Positions 52,359 through 61,680 are shown, numbered from the stretch's first letter. The stretch is 64,000 nt of DNA from Rhizobium sp. BT04 (GCF_030053135.1 NZ_CP125651.1:595090-659089); one strand, 5' to 3'. The notes: generated by a model not told the origin, from the letters alone. Numbers and translations: made by a program.

Positions 52359-53431
52359 GATACGTCTCCCATTCGAGCCCAAGCGATGGCAGCGGGATCT
52401 AGCCGCATTCCGCTGATGTAGTAAAGGGTCTCGCCGCCCCGCATCAGCACCTCGTCCCGGCAATTGAGGTCGGTCATGCCCTGGCTCAGCAAGCCCACCA
52501 GCGTGACATTGTGCTCACGCTTGAGGCTTAAAAACACGTCCCCATAGAGCAGCGGCCTTTGCAAAGGCGGTACCGGCAGGGAAAAGGCCGTGTCGGTGGA
52601 GGCGGCAGACAACAGCCGTGCGGCGATTTCCGAAGAGCCCGGATCACGGGCGGCACGCGACAGCAGCTCCTCGGCGAGCGAGCCGACCGCCTCGACGCGC
52701 GGCCGCAGTTGTTTGACCATCTGTGCCGTGCGGTCGTCGGCGAAATAAGCCACGATATGGGCATTTGGCGCATGGTCTTCGGCAATCAGCACTGCGGCCA
52801 GGGTCTCGTCGTCATTGGCTCCGCGCGCGATGATCGCGCGCGCCTGCGCCACGCCTGCCCGCACCAGAGCGTCGGCATCGGCGAGCCGCTCGGTTCTGAT
52901 ATAGTCGGCATAGTCGCTGGCGGGATTTTCCGCCAGCTCCTTGGCAACCAGAACGCTCATCGGTTCGTTGGCCTGCCGTTCCGCATGCAGCAGCCGCAGC
53001 GTCTGGTATGTCTGCCCCTCTTGCCAGCCGAGGACGATGATATGGCCGGCGCGTTCGCTGTAGTCACCCAATCCGCGCATGCGGTTCCTCCAGATCGTGC
53101 CGATAGTTGTCAACAATTTGCCGAGAACAGCGGTGAAGATGGCAATGCCGCCGGGAAGAACGAACAGGACGGCAATGATCCGGCCAAGCCCCGATTTTGG
53201 GGCAAGATCTCCATAGCCGACAGTCGTTGCTGTAACCATATAGTAGTAAAGAAAATCGACCGGCTTGCCGACAAGATCGCCTTCGCCGGCCAGCACGAAC
53301 AGCAGGTAAGAAGCGATCAGATGGATCACGAGGATGAGAAAAAGGGCCGACCAAGCCAATTCGCTGAGCGAGAGATATACACGCCGCAGCAATGAAGCGA
53401 TAAATGGCACGCGATTCGCCCCCGTTCCCAA
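52355..53431 (-). CDS. Potassium-channel protein with RCK/TrkA-N domain
   Basis: This 358-aa protein has two membrane helices flanking a K+ selectivity filter TVGYGD (residues 70-75), followed by a cytoplasmic RCK-like Rossmann domain from about 128 (HIIVLGWQEGQ). The nucleotide-binding glycine motif is modified (G-W-Q-E-G), so ligand binding may differ from classical TrkA-N. It is first in the minus-strand operon leading to DUF2491, DUF350, DUF1190 and YjfC-like genes. E. coli yjfI-C lacks this gene, so its coupling to the module here is notable. Confidence 0.9.
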   Translation of the reverse strand: MGTGANRVPFIASLLRRVYLSLSELAWSALFLILVIHLIASYLLFVLAGEGDLVGKPVDFLYYYMVTATTVGYGDLAPKSGLGRIIAVLFVLPGGIAIFTAVLGKLLTTIGTIWRNRMRGLGDYSERAGHIIVLGWQEGQTYQTLRLLHAERQANEPMSVLVAKELAENPASDYADYIRTERLADADALVRAGVAQARAIIARGANDDETLAAVLIAEDHAPNAHIVAYFADDRTAQMVKQLRPRVEAVGSLAEELLSRAARDPGSSEIAARLLSAASTDTAFSLPVPPLQRPLLYGDVFLSLKREHNVTLVGLLSQGMTDLNCRDEVLMRGGETLYYISGMRLDPAAIAWARMGDVS

Positions 53432-53513
53432 CGCTTAGCCTAGCGAAATTTATTTCGCGCGCCACCTTTAAGTAGCATATCGACTACCCAGATATTTTTC
53501 GGCGTTCCAACCG

Positions 53514-53960
53514 ATGGAGGATTTTTTGGAGACCTGGAACCTCACCACTTTAACGCGCCTGTTCGCCGCCGATCCCGAGGCACTCGGCGATGTGGATGTC
53601 GCCGTACCCGAACAGGGCGACGTCCTATGCGTCACTCTGAAGGAAAAGGGCGATCTCGACGTCTTCGTCGCGGTGAGCGGGGAACGCGATATCCTTGTCA
53701 GCGCTGTTCTGGTGCCGTGCAAGGACATACCCAATCGCGAAGCCTTCGAACGCCTGGTGCTCAAGACGCACAAGTTTGTGCCGCTCTCCAGTTTCGGCAT
53801 CACCACGATCGACGGCGAGGAATGGTATGAATTGTTCGGCTCGCTGTCGGCACGATCGACGGCCGAGACGGTGGTCGAAGAGGTCGCAATTCTGGCGGCC
53901 AATGCCGTCGATGCGGCGCACATGATCGAAGAATGGAAAAGCGGGGAGATTGCAGCGTGA
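53514..53960 (+). CDS. yjfI: DUF2170 (YjfI-like) protein
   Basis: This protein of up to 148 aa matches DUF2170 (GDVLCVTLKEKGDLDVFVAV, then LPLSSFGITTI-like VPLSSFGITTIDGEEWYELF). A TTG at 53526 with ggagg upstream is a competing start to the ATG at 53514. It overlaps the PspA gene by 4 bases (GTGA), so the two are coupled, as yjfI-yjfJ are in E. coli. It lies divergently from the channel operon with about 80 bases between. Confidence 0.88.
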   Translation: MEDFLETWNLTTLTRLFAADPEALGDVDVAVPEQGDVLCVTLKEKGDLDVFVAVSGERDILVSAVLVPCKDIPNREAFERLVLKTHKFVPLSSFGITTIDGEEWYELFGSLSARSTAETVVEEVAILAANAVDAAHMIEEWKSGEIAA

Positions 53961-54691
53961 GCACCTGGGGAAAGATTTTCACCGCCATTCGCGGCGGCAT
54001 TAACGAGGCAGCTGAAGCCGCAGCCGACAGCCAGTCCATGCGCATTCTCGACCAGGAAATCCGTGACGCCGAACAGTCGCTGCGCCGGGCACGATCGGAT
54101 CTGGCCGGCATCATGGCGTCGAACAAAAGCGTCATGCGCCGACTTGAAGAAAACCGCGCCAAGGAGGCCAAGGATACCGACAGCGCCCGCGCCGCGATCT
54201 CCGCGGGCCGCACGGATCTCGCTCAGGGTCTCGCTCAGCGCATCGCCAGCAGCCGCGGCGAAGTGCAGCGTGACCAAGAAGAGCTCGACCGGCTGCTGCC
54301 CCGCCAGCAGCAGATGCTGCGCACGATCCAGGACACCGAAGCGCGCATCGCTCAGATGAAGCGTGAGGTGGAGAACGTCAAGGCCAACGAGTCACTGCTG
54401 CGCGCGCAGTCGGCGATTGCCCATAACCAGTCGGGCATCAATACCCGTCTCGGCAGCGCCGTCGAAAGTCTCGAACGCATCAAGAAACGTCAGGAAATAA
54501 CTGCCGGCCGCATCGAAGCCGGTGCGGAACTCGCCGCGCTGGAAAACGGCGGCGATCTCGATCGTCAACTGCGCGAGGCCGGCATTGGCAGTCCGAGCCA
54601 TTCGGCCGACGACATTCTTGCCCAACTGATGCTGCCGAAACATTCGGCCGAGCCCGTGCTGCTGCCCGCCCCTACCGGCAGCAAAGGCTGA
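53957..54691 (+). CDS. yjfJ: PspA/IM30-family protein (YjfJ-like)
   Basis: This 244-aa protein starts at GTG 53957 with gggag upstream, which gives the normal family opening STWGKIFTAIRGGINEAAEA. It is almost entirely coiled coil (about 25-200), as expected for PspA/IM30, which polymerises on inner membranes to repair or shape them. It is the core of the yjfI-J-K-L-M-C-like module, here split into two divergent units around the K+-channel gene. Confidence 0.9.
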   Translation: MSTWGKIFTAIRGGINEAAEAAADSQSMRILDQEIRDAEQSLRRARSDLAGIMASNKSVMRRLEENRAKEAKDTDSARAAISAGRTDLAQGLAQRIASSRGEVQRDQEELDRLLPRQQQMLRTIQDTEARIAQMKREVENVKANESLLRAQSAIAHNQSGINTRLGSAVESLERIKKRQEITAGRIEAGAELAALENGGDLDRQLREAGIGSPSHSADDILAQLMLPKHSAEPVLLPAPTGSKG

Positions 54692-54805
54692 CAATTCCCC
54701 GGGAGCGGCAGCCATCCTGCCGTTCCCGCCACGCCTGCTTGCTTGTCGGCGCCAGCAGCGGGAAGAGAACATCCCGGTCCGCGAGCGAGAGCATGACGTC
54801 GTTTC

Positions 54806-55531
54806 TTAACTGACGCCGAGGAACTGCTTCAGTTCTGCCGTCTGCGGATTGGCGAAAACGTCTTCCGGCCGGCCTGCTTCGTGAACCCGGCCCTGATGCA
54901 TGAAGACGACACGGTTGCAGACGTCGCGGGCGAACTTCATCTCGTGGGTTACCATCAGTAGCGTCATGCCCTCGGCGGCAAGCTCGCGCACGACGGCCAG
55001 AACTTCGGCGACCAGTTCCGGATCGAGCGCGGAGGTGATCTCGTCACAGAGAAGTGCCGCCGGCTGCATGGCGAGCGCGCGGGCGATGGCGACGCGCTGC
55101 TGCTGGCCGCCAGACAGCTCGTCGGGATAGGCGTCGAACCTGTGGCCCAGCCCTACCCGTTCCAGCATCTTGCGAGCGGTGGCCTCGGCTTCGGCCTTCG
55201 GGGTCTTCTTGACCACGGTCTGCGACAGCATGACGTTGCCGCCGACGGTCAGGTGCGGGAAGAGGTTGAACTGCTGAAAGATCATGCCGACCTTGAGGCG
55301 CAGGGCCTTCAGATGCACTTCGTCATCGAGGAGCTGGGCGCCGGCGACGGAGATGGAGCCGTCCGTGATGGTCTCCAGGCCGTTGATGCAGCGAAGCAGG
55401 GTCGATTTGCCCGAACCGCTCTTGCCGATAATGGCGATGACCTCGCCGGCCTCGACGTCGAGATTGATGCCTTTCAGTACCTCGGTGGTCCCAAAGCTCT
55501 TGCGGACTTCAGTGATTTCGATGAGCGACAT
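54806..55531 (-). CDS. Polar amino-acid ABC transporter ATPase (importer 2)
   Basis: This 241-aa protein starts at the ATG at 55531. Walker A GKSGSGKST, signature LSGGQQQR and the VTHEM switch His are intact. Its start overlaps the permease stop by 23 bases, and it closes the operon GntR, binding protein, permease, permease, ATPase. Confidence 0.93.
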   Translation of the reverse strand: MSLIEITEVRKSFGTTEVLKGINLDVEAGEVIAIIGKSGSGKSTLLRCINGLETITDGSISVAGAQLLDDEVHLKALRLKVGMIFQQFNLFPHLTVGGNVMLSQTVVKKTPKAEAEATARKMLERVGLGHRFDAYPDELSGGQQQRVAIARALAMQPAALLCDEITSALDPELVAEVLAVVRELAAEGMTLLMVTHEMKFARDVCNRVVFMHQGRVHEAGRPEDVFANPQTAELKQFLGVS

Positions 55532-56168
55532 TGAGCTTCCTTTCCAGGATCTGGCTGCTTTTCGACAAAGGCCAGCAGAGGCCGAAGTAGATGAGGGCGA
55601 CGAGCCCGTAGACGGTGAAGGGCTGGAAGGTGGCATTGGTGACCACGGTGCCGGCTTTCGACAATTCGACGAAGCCGATGATCGAGGTCAGCGCCGTACC
55701 CTTAACGATCTGAACGGAGAAACCGACCGTGGGCGGTATGGCGACCCGCAGCGCCTGCGGCAGGATGACGTAGCGCATCTGCTGCAGCCGCCCCATGCCG
55801 AGGCTGGCGGAGGCTTCCCATTGACCCTTAGCGACCGCTTCGACGCAGCCGCGCCAGATTTCGGCGAGGAAGGCTGCACTCCACAGAGTGAGCGCCAATC
55901 CCGCGGCAAGCCAGGCCGGCACGTCGATCCCAAAAAGGCCGAGGCCGAAAAAGGCGATGAAGAGCTGCATCAGCAGCGGCGTGCCCTGGAAGAGCTCGAT
56001 ATAGTATTTCGCTATCACCCTGAATGCCTTGCGTTTGCTGATGCGCAAGAACAGCAGGCCAAGGCCGACCATACCGCCACCGAGGAACGAGACGAGCGAA
56101 AGCAGGATCGTCCAGCGGGTGGCGAGCAGCAGGTTGCGCAGAATGTCCCAGAGTGTGAAGGTGATCAT
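55509..56168 (-). CDS. Polar amino-acid ABC transporter permease (importer 2, second permease)
   Basis: This 219-aa permease has multiple membrane helices and the EAA loop QWEASASLGMGRLQQMRYVI. It overlaps the start of the ATPase gene and the stop of the other permease (ATGA at 56165-56168), which indicates tight coupling. Confidence 0.92.
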   Translation of the reverse strand: MITFTLWDILRNLLLATRWTILLSLVSFLGGGMVGLGLLFLRISKRKAFRVIAKYYIELFQGTPLLMQLFIAFFGLGLFGIDVPAWLAAGLALTLWSAAFLAEIWRGCVEAVAKGQWEASASLGMGRLQQMRYVILPQALRVAIPPTVGFSVQIVKGTALTSIIGFVELSKAGTVVTNATFQPFTVYGLVALIYFGLCWPLSKSSQILERKLNVAHRNH

Positions 56169-56836
56169 CGTGCTGTTCTCCTCGGGAAGATCAACCCGCC
56201 GACCATTGCCAGCACCTGCCGGAGCAGGATCGCCAGCACCAGATAGATTGATGTCGAGACGATGTAGGCCTCGAAGGCGCGGAAGGTTCGCGATTGGATG
56301 AAGTTGGCGGCAAAGGTCAGATCCTCGGCGGCAATCTGCGACACCACCGACGAGCCGAGCATGACGATCACCACTTGCGACGACAGCGCCGGCCAGATGC
56401 GCTGCAGTGACGGCACGAGAACGACATGGCGGAAGGTTTCGAAGCGCGTCATGGCGAGGCTCTCGCCGGCCTCGAACTGGCCCTTCGGGGTCGCCTGGAT
56501 ACCCGCGCGGATGATCTCGCAGCTATAGGCGCCGAGGTTGATGACCATTGCCAGGTTGGCGGCCGTCAGTTCGGGAAGCTGGAGGCCGAGCGACGGCAAA
56601 CCGAAGAAGATGAAAAAGAGCTGGATCAGGAACGGCGTGTTGCGGATCAGTTCGACATAGGTCGCAACGACAGGCTTCAGCCAGGCCGGACCGAGTGCGC
56701 GCACCCAGGCGCAGAAGATGCCGAGCGCAATGCCGAGCACGCCGCCAATCGCGATGAGCTCCAGCGTGACCAATATCCCTTTGAGAATCTCAGGGTAATA
56801 TTGAAGCAGCCAGCCAAATTCGAAATGATAGCTCAA
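56165..56836 (-). CDS. Polar amino-acid ABC transporter permease (importer 2, first permease)
   Basis: This 223-aa permease probably starts at TTG 56836, since gagggg lies 8 bases before it and the following SYHFEFGWLLQYY is the normal family start; an ATG at 56872 would begin inside the stem-loop at 56867-56897. The EAA loop is QFEAGESLAMTRFETFRHVV. Confidence 0.9.
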   Translation of the reverse strand: MSYHFEFGWLLQYYPEILKGILVTLELIAIGGVLGIALGIFCAWVRALGPAWLKPVVATYVELIRNTPFLIQLFFIFFGLPSLGLQLPELTAANLAMVINLGAYSCEIIRAGIQATPKGQFEAGESLAMTRFETFRHVVLVPSLQRIWPALSSQVVIVMLGSSVVSQIAAEDLTFAANFIQSRTFRAFEAYIVSTSIYLVLAILLRQVLAMVGGLIFPRRTAR

Positions 56837-56866
56837 GGAATTGTCCCCTCTGCGGTGACGAGCATC

Positions 56867-56897
56867 TGTCATCCCGCGCGTGGAGCGCGGGATGACA
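56867..56897 (-). terminator. 13-bp perfect stem-loop after the binding-protein gene of importer 2
   Basis: Arms tgtcatcccgcgc (56867-56879) and gcgcgggatgaca (56885-56897) enclose 5 bases, 17 bases past the binding-protein stop. It probably stabilises or partly terminates the mRNA to favour the binding protein. Confidence 0.65.
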
Positions 56898-56914
56898 TCC
56901 GTAAGACCGGGTCT

Positions 56915-57700
56915 TTAGAGATCGGACGGGAGATCGGCGCCGAGCCATTTCTGCGATATGGCGTTCAACGATCCATCGGTTTTGGCCGTAGCGATAATGC
57001 CGTTCACCTTCTCCAGAAGAGCTGCCTGTTCCTTGTTGAGACCGATGTAGCAGGGTGAGTTCTTGATGAGGAACTTCATCTCAGGGCGCTTGGGGGGATT
57101 TTTGGCGAGGATCGCAGCAGCCACGACGTTGCCGGTGGCAATGGTGTCGACCTGGCCAGACAGAAACGCCGAGATGGTGCCGTTGTTGTCCTCGTAGCGC
57201 TTGATCGTCGCGTCGGCCGGCGCGATCTTCGTCAGCTCGAGATCTTCGACAGCGCCGCGCGTGACGCCGATGCTCTTGCCCGCGAGATCTTCCACCTTGG
57301 CGATCGAAAGATCGGCGGGCGCGAACACGCCATTGAAGAATGGTGCGTAGGCTACCGAGAAATCGATCACCTTTTCGCGCTCGGCATTCTTGCCGAGGCT
57401 TGAAATGACCAGATCGACTTTATTGGTCTGCAGATAGGGCACGCGGTTGGCGCTGGTGACCGGCACGAGTTCGGTCTTGACGCCCAGCTTTTCGGCAATG
57501 AGGTTGGCCACGTCGATATCGTAGCCCATCGGCGCCATATCGGTGCCGACGCTGCCGAAGGGCGGGAAATCCTGCGGAACAGCGACACGCAGCGTCCCGC
57601 GCGCCGTGATGTCGGCGAGAGCATCGGCGTAGGACGCCGAGCCGAATCCGAAGGTTGCAGCCAGGGTCGCGATTGCGAAGAAGACTCGTCTTGTCAGCAT
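56915..57700 (-). CDS. Periplasmic amino-acid binding protein (importer 2)
   Basis: This 261-aa SBP_bac_3 protein has a signal peptide (FFAIATLAATFGFGSASYA, cleavage near SYA-DA). The ligand-site region includes DVANLIAEKLGVKTELVPVT and the Arg-containing SLGKNAEREKVIDFS. The amino acid bound is not evident. It starts three bases after the GntR stop codon. Confidence 0.92.
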   Translation of the reverse strand: MLTRRVFFAIATLAATFGFGSASYADALADITARGTLRVAVPQDFPPFGSVGTDMAPMGYDIDVANLIAEKLGVKTELVPVTSANRVPYLQTNKVDLVISSLGKNAEREKVIDFSVAYAPFFNGVFAPADLSIAKVEDLAGKSIGVTRGAVEDLELTKIAPADATIKRYEDNNGTISAFLSGQVDTIATGNVVAAAILAKNPPKRPEMKFLIKNSPCYIGLNKEQAALLEKVNGIIATAKTDGSLNAISQKWLGADLPSDL

Positions 57701-57703
57701 GTT

Positions 57704-58447
57704 TCAATTGCTCCTTTGAAGTTTGTCGTTTTTGGGTCTGACAGTTGCGGATACGGTCCTGGGAGGAAGGGATAGGGAACTGCGCAGTTCCGAGAGCGGA
57801 TCCGGCCGGGCGGTGAGGTCGAGGCCCATTTCCACGTCGTCGAGATGTTCGACGGACAGATCCGCCGCTCTGCCGAAATCGCCCGCTTGCATGGCCTGGA
57901 AGATGCGGCAATGCCCCTCGTGAGACTGTGCCGCATGAAATTCAGACTGGTAGAGCATCGAAATGAGGATCGTCCTCGCGGTGAGATCGCGGAGGATATC
58001 GACGATGATGGCGTTCCCGCTCAATTCCGCGATGCGGATGTGAAAATCGCCCATCAAATAGGTCAGGCGCTGCCGGTCGCCTGCAGCCATGGCGCTTTTT
58101 TCCTCGTTCAAATGCGCGTCGAGAGCTTTGCGTCCCTGGTCTGTCAGGACGCGCATGCTGCGCAGCAATCCGGCCTCGATGACGCGGCGCGCCTCATAGA
58201 CCGCGATCGCCTCTTCGGCGGACGGCTCGACGACAAACCAGCCTCGCCGCGGACTGACATGCACGATGCCGCGTGTTTCCAGCCGCATCATGGCTTCGCG
58301 AACGCGGGTGCGGGACACGCCGAAGAGCGTTGCCAGCTGGTTTTCGCTGAGCCGCGTACCGGGCCGGATCCTGGCTGAAAGAATCCCGGAAACGATCGTT
58401 TCCTCGATGGTCTTCTGCGTGGTCTCGGATGTGTGGCTATCTTGCAT
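57704..58447 (-). CDS. GntR/FadR-family transcriptional regulator
   Basis: This protein is about 247 aa from the ATG at 58447. It has a winged helix with LSENQLATLFGVSRTRVREA at about 35-55 and a C-terminal helical FCD ligand-binding domain (about 90-225) of the FadR group. It is first in the operon with importer 2 and should control it in response to the imported compound or a product. The ribosome site is weak, so the upstream start at 58498 cannot be excluded. Confidence 0.9.
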   Translation of the reverse strand: MQDSHTSETTQKTIEETIVSGILSARIRPGTRLSENQLATLFGVSRTRVREAMMRLETRGIVHVSPRRGWFVVEPSAEEAIAVYEARRVIEAGLLRSMRVLTDQGRKALDAHLNEEKSAMAAGDRQRLTYLMGDFHIRIAELSGNAIIVDILRDLTARTILISMLYQSEFHAAQSHEGHCRIFQAMQAGDFGRAADLSVEHLDDVEMGLDLTARPDPLSELRSSLSLPPRTVSATVRPKNDKLQRSN

Positions 58448-58661
58448 ACAAGACAGAAAGCAAAGCGCGTGCCAAAATTCTGCGTCCGGGATTTCCAAGA
58501 TGTCTCGGATTCACCCTCTGAAATTTGCACGCTGGGAATGCAGACTGAACGTAAATTGAGCGAGTGCCTGCAACGGCTGTCCAACCCGATCAGCGTCGGC
58601 CGCCCACATAAGTGCTGGCAGTGTTCGCTTACCCTGTCCGGTTGACGTGAATGCGCTCAGC

Positions 58662-59087
58662 TCATGCGGCCGAAGCCGCCCAGGGATTGATCACTTCAAC
58701 ACCTGCCGCGTCGAAGGCGCTTGTATCGCGCGTGGCGACGACAAACCCTTTTGACGCCGCAATGGCGGCAATATAACCATCCGGCGTGGGGAAACCTCTG
58801 CCAGCGGCGCGAGCCTTGACGGCGAGGTCGGCATAATGCCGTGCCGCGGTGATGTCGAAGGCCAGAATACGGTTTTCGAAGAGCTCCATCAGACCGTCCA
58901 ACGCCTCTGAGAGCCTTTCTTTGCGTTTGCCGGGCGGGAGCGCGCCGATACCAAACATCAGTTCGGCGATGGTGACGCTGGAAAGGAAGAGGGTTTCGGC
59001 TGCCTGCTCATCGAGCCAGAATTTCACGGCTTCGTCGGGCGCGGGTTTCATCGCCTCGGAAACGACGTTCGTATCGAGGATAATCAT
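58662..59087 (-). CDS. PIN-domain toxin, FitB/VapC type
   Basis: This 141-aa ribonuclease-type toxin has the acidic residues of a PIN active site: Asp5 in MIILDTNVVS, Glu42 in TIAELMFG, Asp103 in PTPDGYIAAIA and Asp121 in ATRDTSAF. It overlaps the antitoxin gene by 4 bases (ATGA), the standard antitoxin-toxin order. Confidence 0.93.
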   Translation of the reverse strand: MIILDTNVVSEAMKPAPDEAVKFWLDEQAAETLFLSSVTIAELMFGIGALPPGKRKERLSEALDGLMELFENRILAFDITAARHYADLAVKARAAGRGFPTPDGYIAAIAASKGFVVATRDTSAFDAAGVEVINPWAASAA

Positions 59088-59338
59088 TCAAAGCTCATCG
59101 GCTTCGCAGGGAGCTTGTCGCGAGCCTGATCCAGAACGGCAAAGTCCTCATTCGTCAGGCCGAGGCGACGGCTCCGTTCGGCGAGCACACTGCCAAGGCG
59201 CAGCCGTGTTTCTGGACGGACGGCAGCCTCGAGGATTTCTCGCATCTCCGCTTCGGCGCTGCGCCCGTGATGAGCCGCGCGCACCTTGAGGGCACGGTGC
59301 GTTGCTTCGGAGAGGTTTCTGATTGTGACTGCGGGCAT
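59084..59338 (-). CDS. FitA-type antitoxin
   Basis: This 84-aa protein from the ATG at 59338 opens with PAVTIRNLSEATHRALKVRA, a ribbon-helix-helix of the FitA/Arc type, with EMREILEAAV following. The C-terminal part should wrap the PIN toxin. It is autoregulated in known pairs, and a short palindromic site lies upstream. Confidence 0.92.
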   Translation of the reverse strand: MPAVTIRNLSEATHRALKVRAAHHGRSAEAEMREILEAAVRPETRLRLGSVLAERSRRLGLTNEDFAVLDQARDKLPAKPMSFE

Positions 59339-59360
59339 GATGGCAACCCTGCGTGACATG

Positions 59361-59377
59361 ATAGCAATGCTAGCAAT
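59361..59377. promoter_or_regulatory. Candidate FitA operator
   Basis: The sequence tagcaatgctagcaat, with a central tgctagca palindrome and repeated tagcaat, lies about 25 bases upstream of the antitoxin start, where FitAB/VapBC complexes usually bind. Confidence 0.45.
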
Positions 59378-59476
59378 ATAACTTATTTGCCATCACCCTA
59401 CAATGCGCGTTGCGTGTACCCGTGCCGCCGGAGGCGTCGACGACTTGCGTTTAATCGTCAAGGGTTTCTTTTTCGT

Positions 59477-60247
59477 TTAGTTGAAACTTGAGGTCTTGAG
59501 GAATTCCGCGAGCCGTTCGGTCTTCGGATGCACGAACATTTCCTTCGGGTCCCCCTCCTCGCAGATAACCCCCTGGTTCATGAAGATGACGCGCGATGAA
59601 ACCTCGTAGGCAAAGCGCATCTCGTGGGTGACCAGCAGCATGGTCATGCCGTCGGCGGCAAGGCCTTTGATGACCTGCAGCACTTCGCCCACCAGTTCCG
59701 GGTCCAGCGCCGAGGTCACTTCGTCGAACAGCATCAGCCTCGGCGACATGGCGATGGCGCGGGCGATGGCGACGCGCTGCTGCTGGCCGCCGGAGAGCTG
59801 TCCGGGATAGTGGTTCGTGCGGGCGGCAAGACCGACACGATCGAGCCATTTTTCCGCGATCGCACGGGCCTCCGGCTTCGTCATTTTTTTGACCTTGACG
59901 AGGCCGAGCATGACGTTTTCAGCGGCACTCATATGCGGGAAGAGATTGAACTGCTGAAACGCCATGCCGGTCAGCGCGCGCTGGCGTGCGATCTCCTTCT
60001 CGCTCTTGCGGCGGCGCGTCGCGCCTTCGGCACGGTAGCCGATCTCTTCGCCGTCGAGGCTGATCGTGCCGCCCTGGAATTCTTCCAGCATGTTGACGCA
60101 GCGAAGCAGGGTGGTCTTTCCGGAGCCGGACGAGCCGATGATGGAAATGACCTCGCCTTCCCCCACGGCGCAATCGACGCCCTTGAGGACTTCGTGGATG
60201 CCGTAAGTCTTGCGCAGACCCTTGATGTCGAGAATGGTCTTGGCCAT
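59477..60247 (-). CDS. Polar amino-acid ABC transporter ATPase (importer 3)
   Basis: This 256-aa protein has Walker [10 protein letters not shown], signature LSGGQQQR, Walker [13 protein letters not shown] and the VTHEM switch. A short insertion (about 70-85, [18 protein letters not shown]) lengthens the region after Walker A, as in some HisP-type proteins. It is last in the operon binding protein, permease, permease, ATPase. Confidence 0.93.
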   Translation of the reverse strand: MAKTILDIKGLRKTYGIHEVLKGVDCAVGEGEVISIIGSSGSGKTTLLRCVNMLEEFQGGTISLDGEEIGYRAEGATRRRKSEKEIARQRALTGMAFQQFNLFPHMSAAENVMLGLVKVKKMTKPEARAIAEKWLDRVGLAARTNHYPGQLSGGQQQRVAIARAIAMSPRLMLFDEVTSALDPELVGEVLQVIKGLAADGMTMLLVTHEMRFAYEVSSRVIFMNQGVICEEGDPKEMFVHPKTERLAEFLKTSSFN

Positions 60248-60259
60248 CGGGGGAACTCC

Positions 60260-60919
60260 TCAGGACGGCAGGGCGGTCTTGCGCTCGACATATTTGCCGA
60301 AGTGCTCGATGCCGTAGTTGACGATGAAATAGAGACCGCCGGCCAGGAAATAGAACTGGAGGCTCATGAAATTGCGGGAGATGATCTCCTGCGTGCGCAG
60401 GAGAAGCTCGGCGACGCCGATGACCGAGAGCAGCGTCGAGGCCTTGACCATTTCGGCCGCCGTATTGACCCAGGCCGGCAGGCACTGGCGCATGGCTTGC
60501 GGCCAGAGCACCGAGGTGAAGGTCTGGGTAAAGGTCAGGCCGATCGCCTTGGCGGCTTCGGTCTGCCCCTTCGGGATCGCCTGAAGTGCTCCACGGACGA
60601 TTTCGCCGACATGCGAGGAGCAGAAGATAGCAAGGGCGAGCACGCCGGCAGAGAACGGCCCGAGATCGAGCCCGACGGCGGCGGAGACATAGTAGCTCGC
60701 CAGCACCAGCACGAGCACCGGCGTGCCGCGGATGATATCGGTATAGGCGCGCACGAGCAGACGCAAAACAACGCCGCCATAGACGAGCGCCAGGCCGACG
60801 AAAACGCCGAGCACGGACCCTGCGAGGATGGCCAGCAGAGAAATCGACACGGTCACGCCGATGCCGTTGATGATGACGTAACGGGCGATCCAGAGTTGCT
60901 CGAGAAAGGTGTGGGACAT
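60260..60919 (-). CDS. Polar amino-acid ABC transporter permease (importer 3, second permease)
   Basis: This 219-aa permease has an EAA loop QTEAAKAIGLTFTQTFTSVL and about five membrane helices. It starts five bases after the stop of the partner permease. Confidence 0.92.
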   Translation of the reverse strand: MSHTFLEQLWIARYVIINGIGVTVSISLLAILAGSVLGVFVGLALVYGGVVLRLLVRAYTDIIRGTPVLVLVLASYYVSAAVGLDLGPFSAGVLALAIFCSSHVGEIVRGALQAIPKGQTEAAKAIGLTFTQTFTSVLWPQAMRQCLPAWVNTAAEMVKASTLLSVIGVAELLLRTQEIISRNFMSLQFYFLAGGLYFIVNYGIEHFGKYVERKTALPS

Positions 60920-60924
60920 CAGGT

Positions 60925-61587
60925 CTATCTCGGCAGAGCCAGACGGCGCTCGACGAAGCGCATCACGGCGGCGATGAGGAAACAGGTCACGACATAAAGG
61001 GCTGAGGTGACCATCCAGGTTTCGATGACGCGGAAACTCTCGACATTGATCTTGCGGGCGGCAAAGGTCAGTTCCGGCACGGCGATAGCGGCGGCGAGCG
61101 AGGTGTCCTTGAAGAGCGAGATGATCGTCGAGGACAGCGACGGCAGCACGTTGCGCAGCATCAGCGGCGCGATGATGGAGCTGCGAATCTGCATTCCCGT
61201 CAGGCCGATGGCGAGGCCGGCTTCCGTCAATCCTCTCGGAATCGACAACAGCCCGGCGCGGAACACCTCGGCCAGATAGGCGCCGGAATAGAGGGAGAGA
61301 ACCAGGACGAAGCTCTTTATCTTGTCGAGGCGCAAGCCCATCTGCGGCAGCGCGAAAAAGGCGAAAAGCACCAGGACAAGAATCGGAAGGTTGCGGATGA
61401 CCGTGACATAGATCCGCGCCGGCACGACCGCGAAGCGGTTTTTGGACGTCAGCGCGAAGGCTACGACGAGTCCGATTACGGCCCCGATCAGGATCGAGAT
61501 CACCGCAAGGCCGAGGCTCAGCGCAAGCCCGCTTAAAAGAAAATCGAAATTGCGCCAGACGGCAGCAAAATTCAGCGTGTAACCCAT
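60925..61587 (-). CDS. Polar amino-acid ABC transporter permease (importer 3, first permease)
   Basis: This 220-aa permease starts at the ATG at 61587 (MGYTLNFAAVWRNFDFLLSG), the normal family opening; the frame continues to 61614. The EAA loop is LTEAGLAIGLTGMQIRSSII. Confidence 0.92.
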   Translation of the reverse strand: MGYTLNFAAVWRNFDFLLSGLALSLGLAVISILIGAVIGLVVAFALTSKNRFAVVPARIYVTVIRNLPILVLVLFAFFALPQMGLRLDKIKSFVLVLSLYSGAYLAEVFRAGLLSIPRGLTEAGLAIGLTGMQIRSSIIAPLMLRNVLPSLSSTIISLFKDTSLAAAIAVPELTFAARKINVESFRVIETWMVTSALYVVTCFLIAAVMRFVERRLALPR

Positions 61588-61642
61588 GCGGGCCGCCCCT
61601 TCAGACGAACGCATCGTGCACGATGCGCAGATTCAAATGTTA

Positions 61643-61680
61643 CAGCGTCCTTTGCGCGTCTGAAAAGACGCGCGACGCTG
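61643..61680. repeat. Rhizobial intergenic hairpin repeat within the importer 3 operon
   Basis: Nested arms cagcgtc/gacgctg (61643-61649, 61674-61680) and gcgcgtct/agacgcgc (61654-61661, 61666-61673) with a GAAA loop form a long hairpin. I recognise the tgttacagcgtcctttgcgc core as a dispersed Rhizobium intergenic repeat. Confidence 0.6.

Noticed and set aside
59624..60997. 457-aa + strand frame across importer 3 genes
   Set aside because: Antisense shadow of the ATPase and permease genes.
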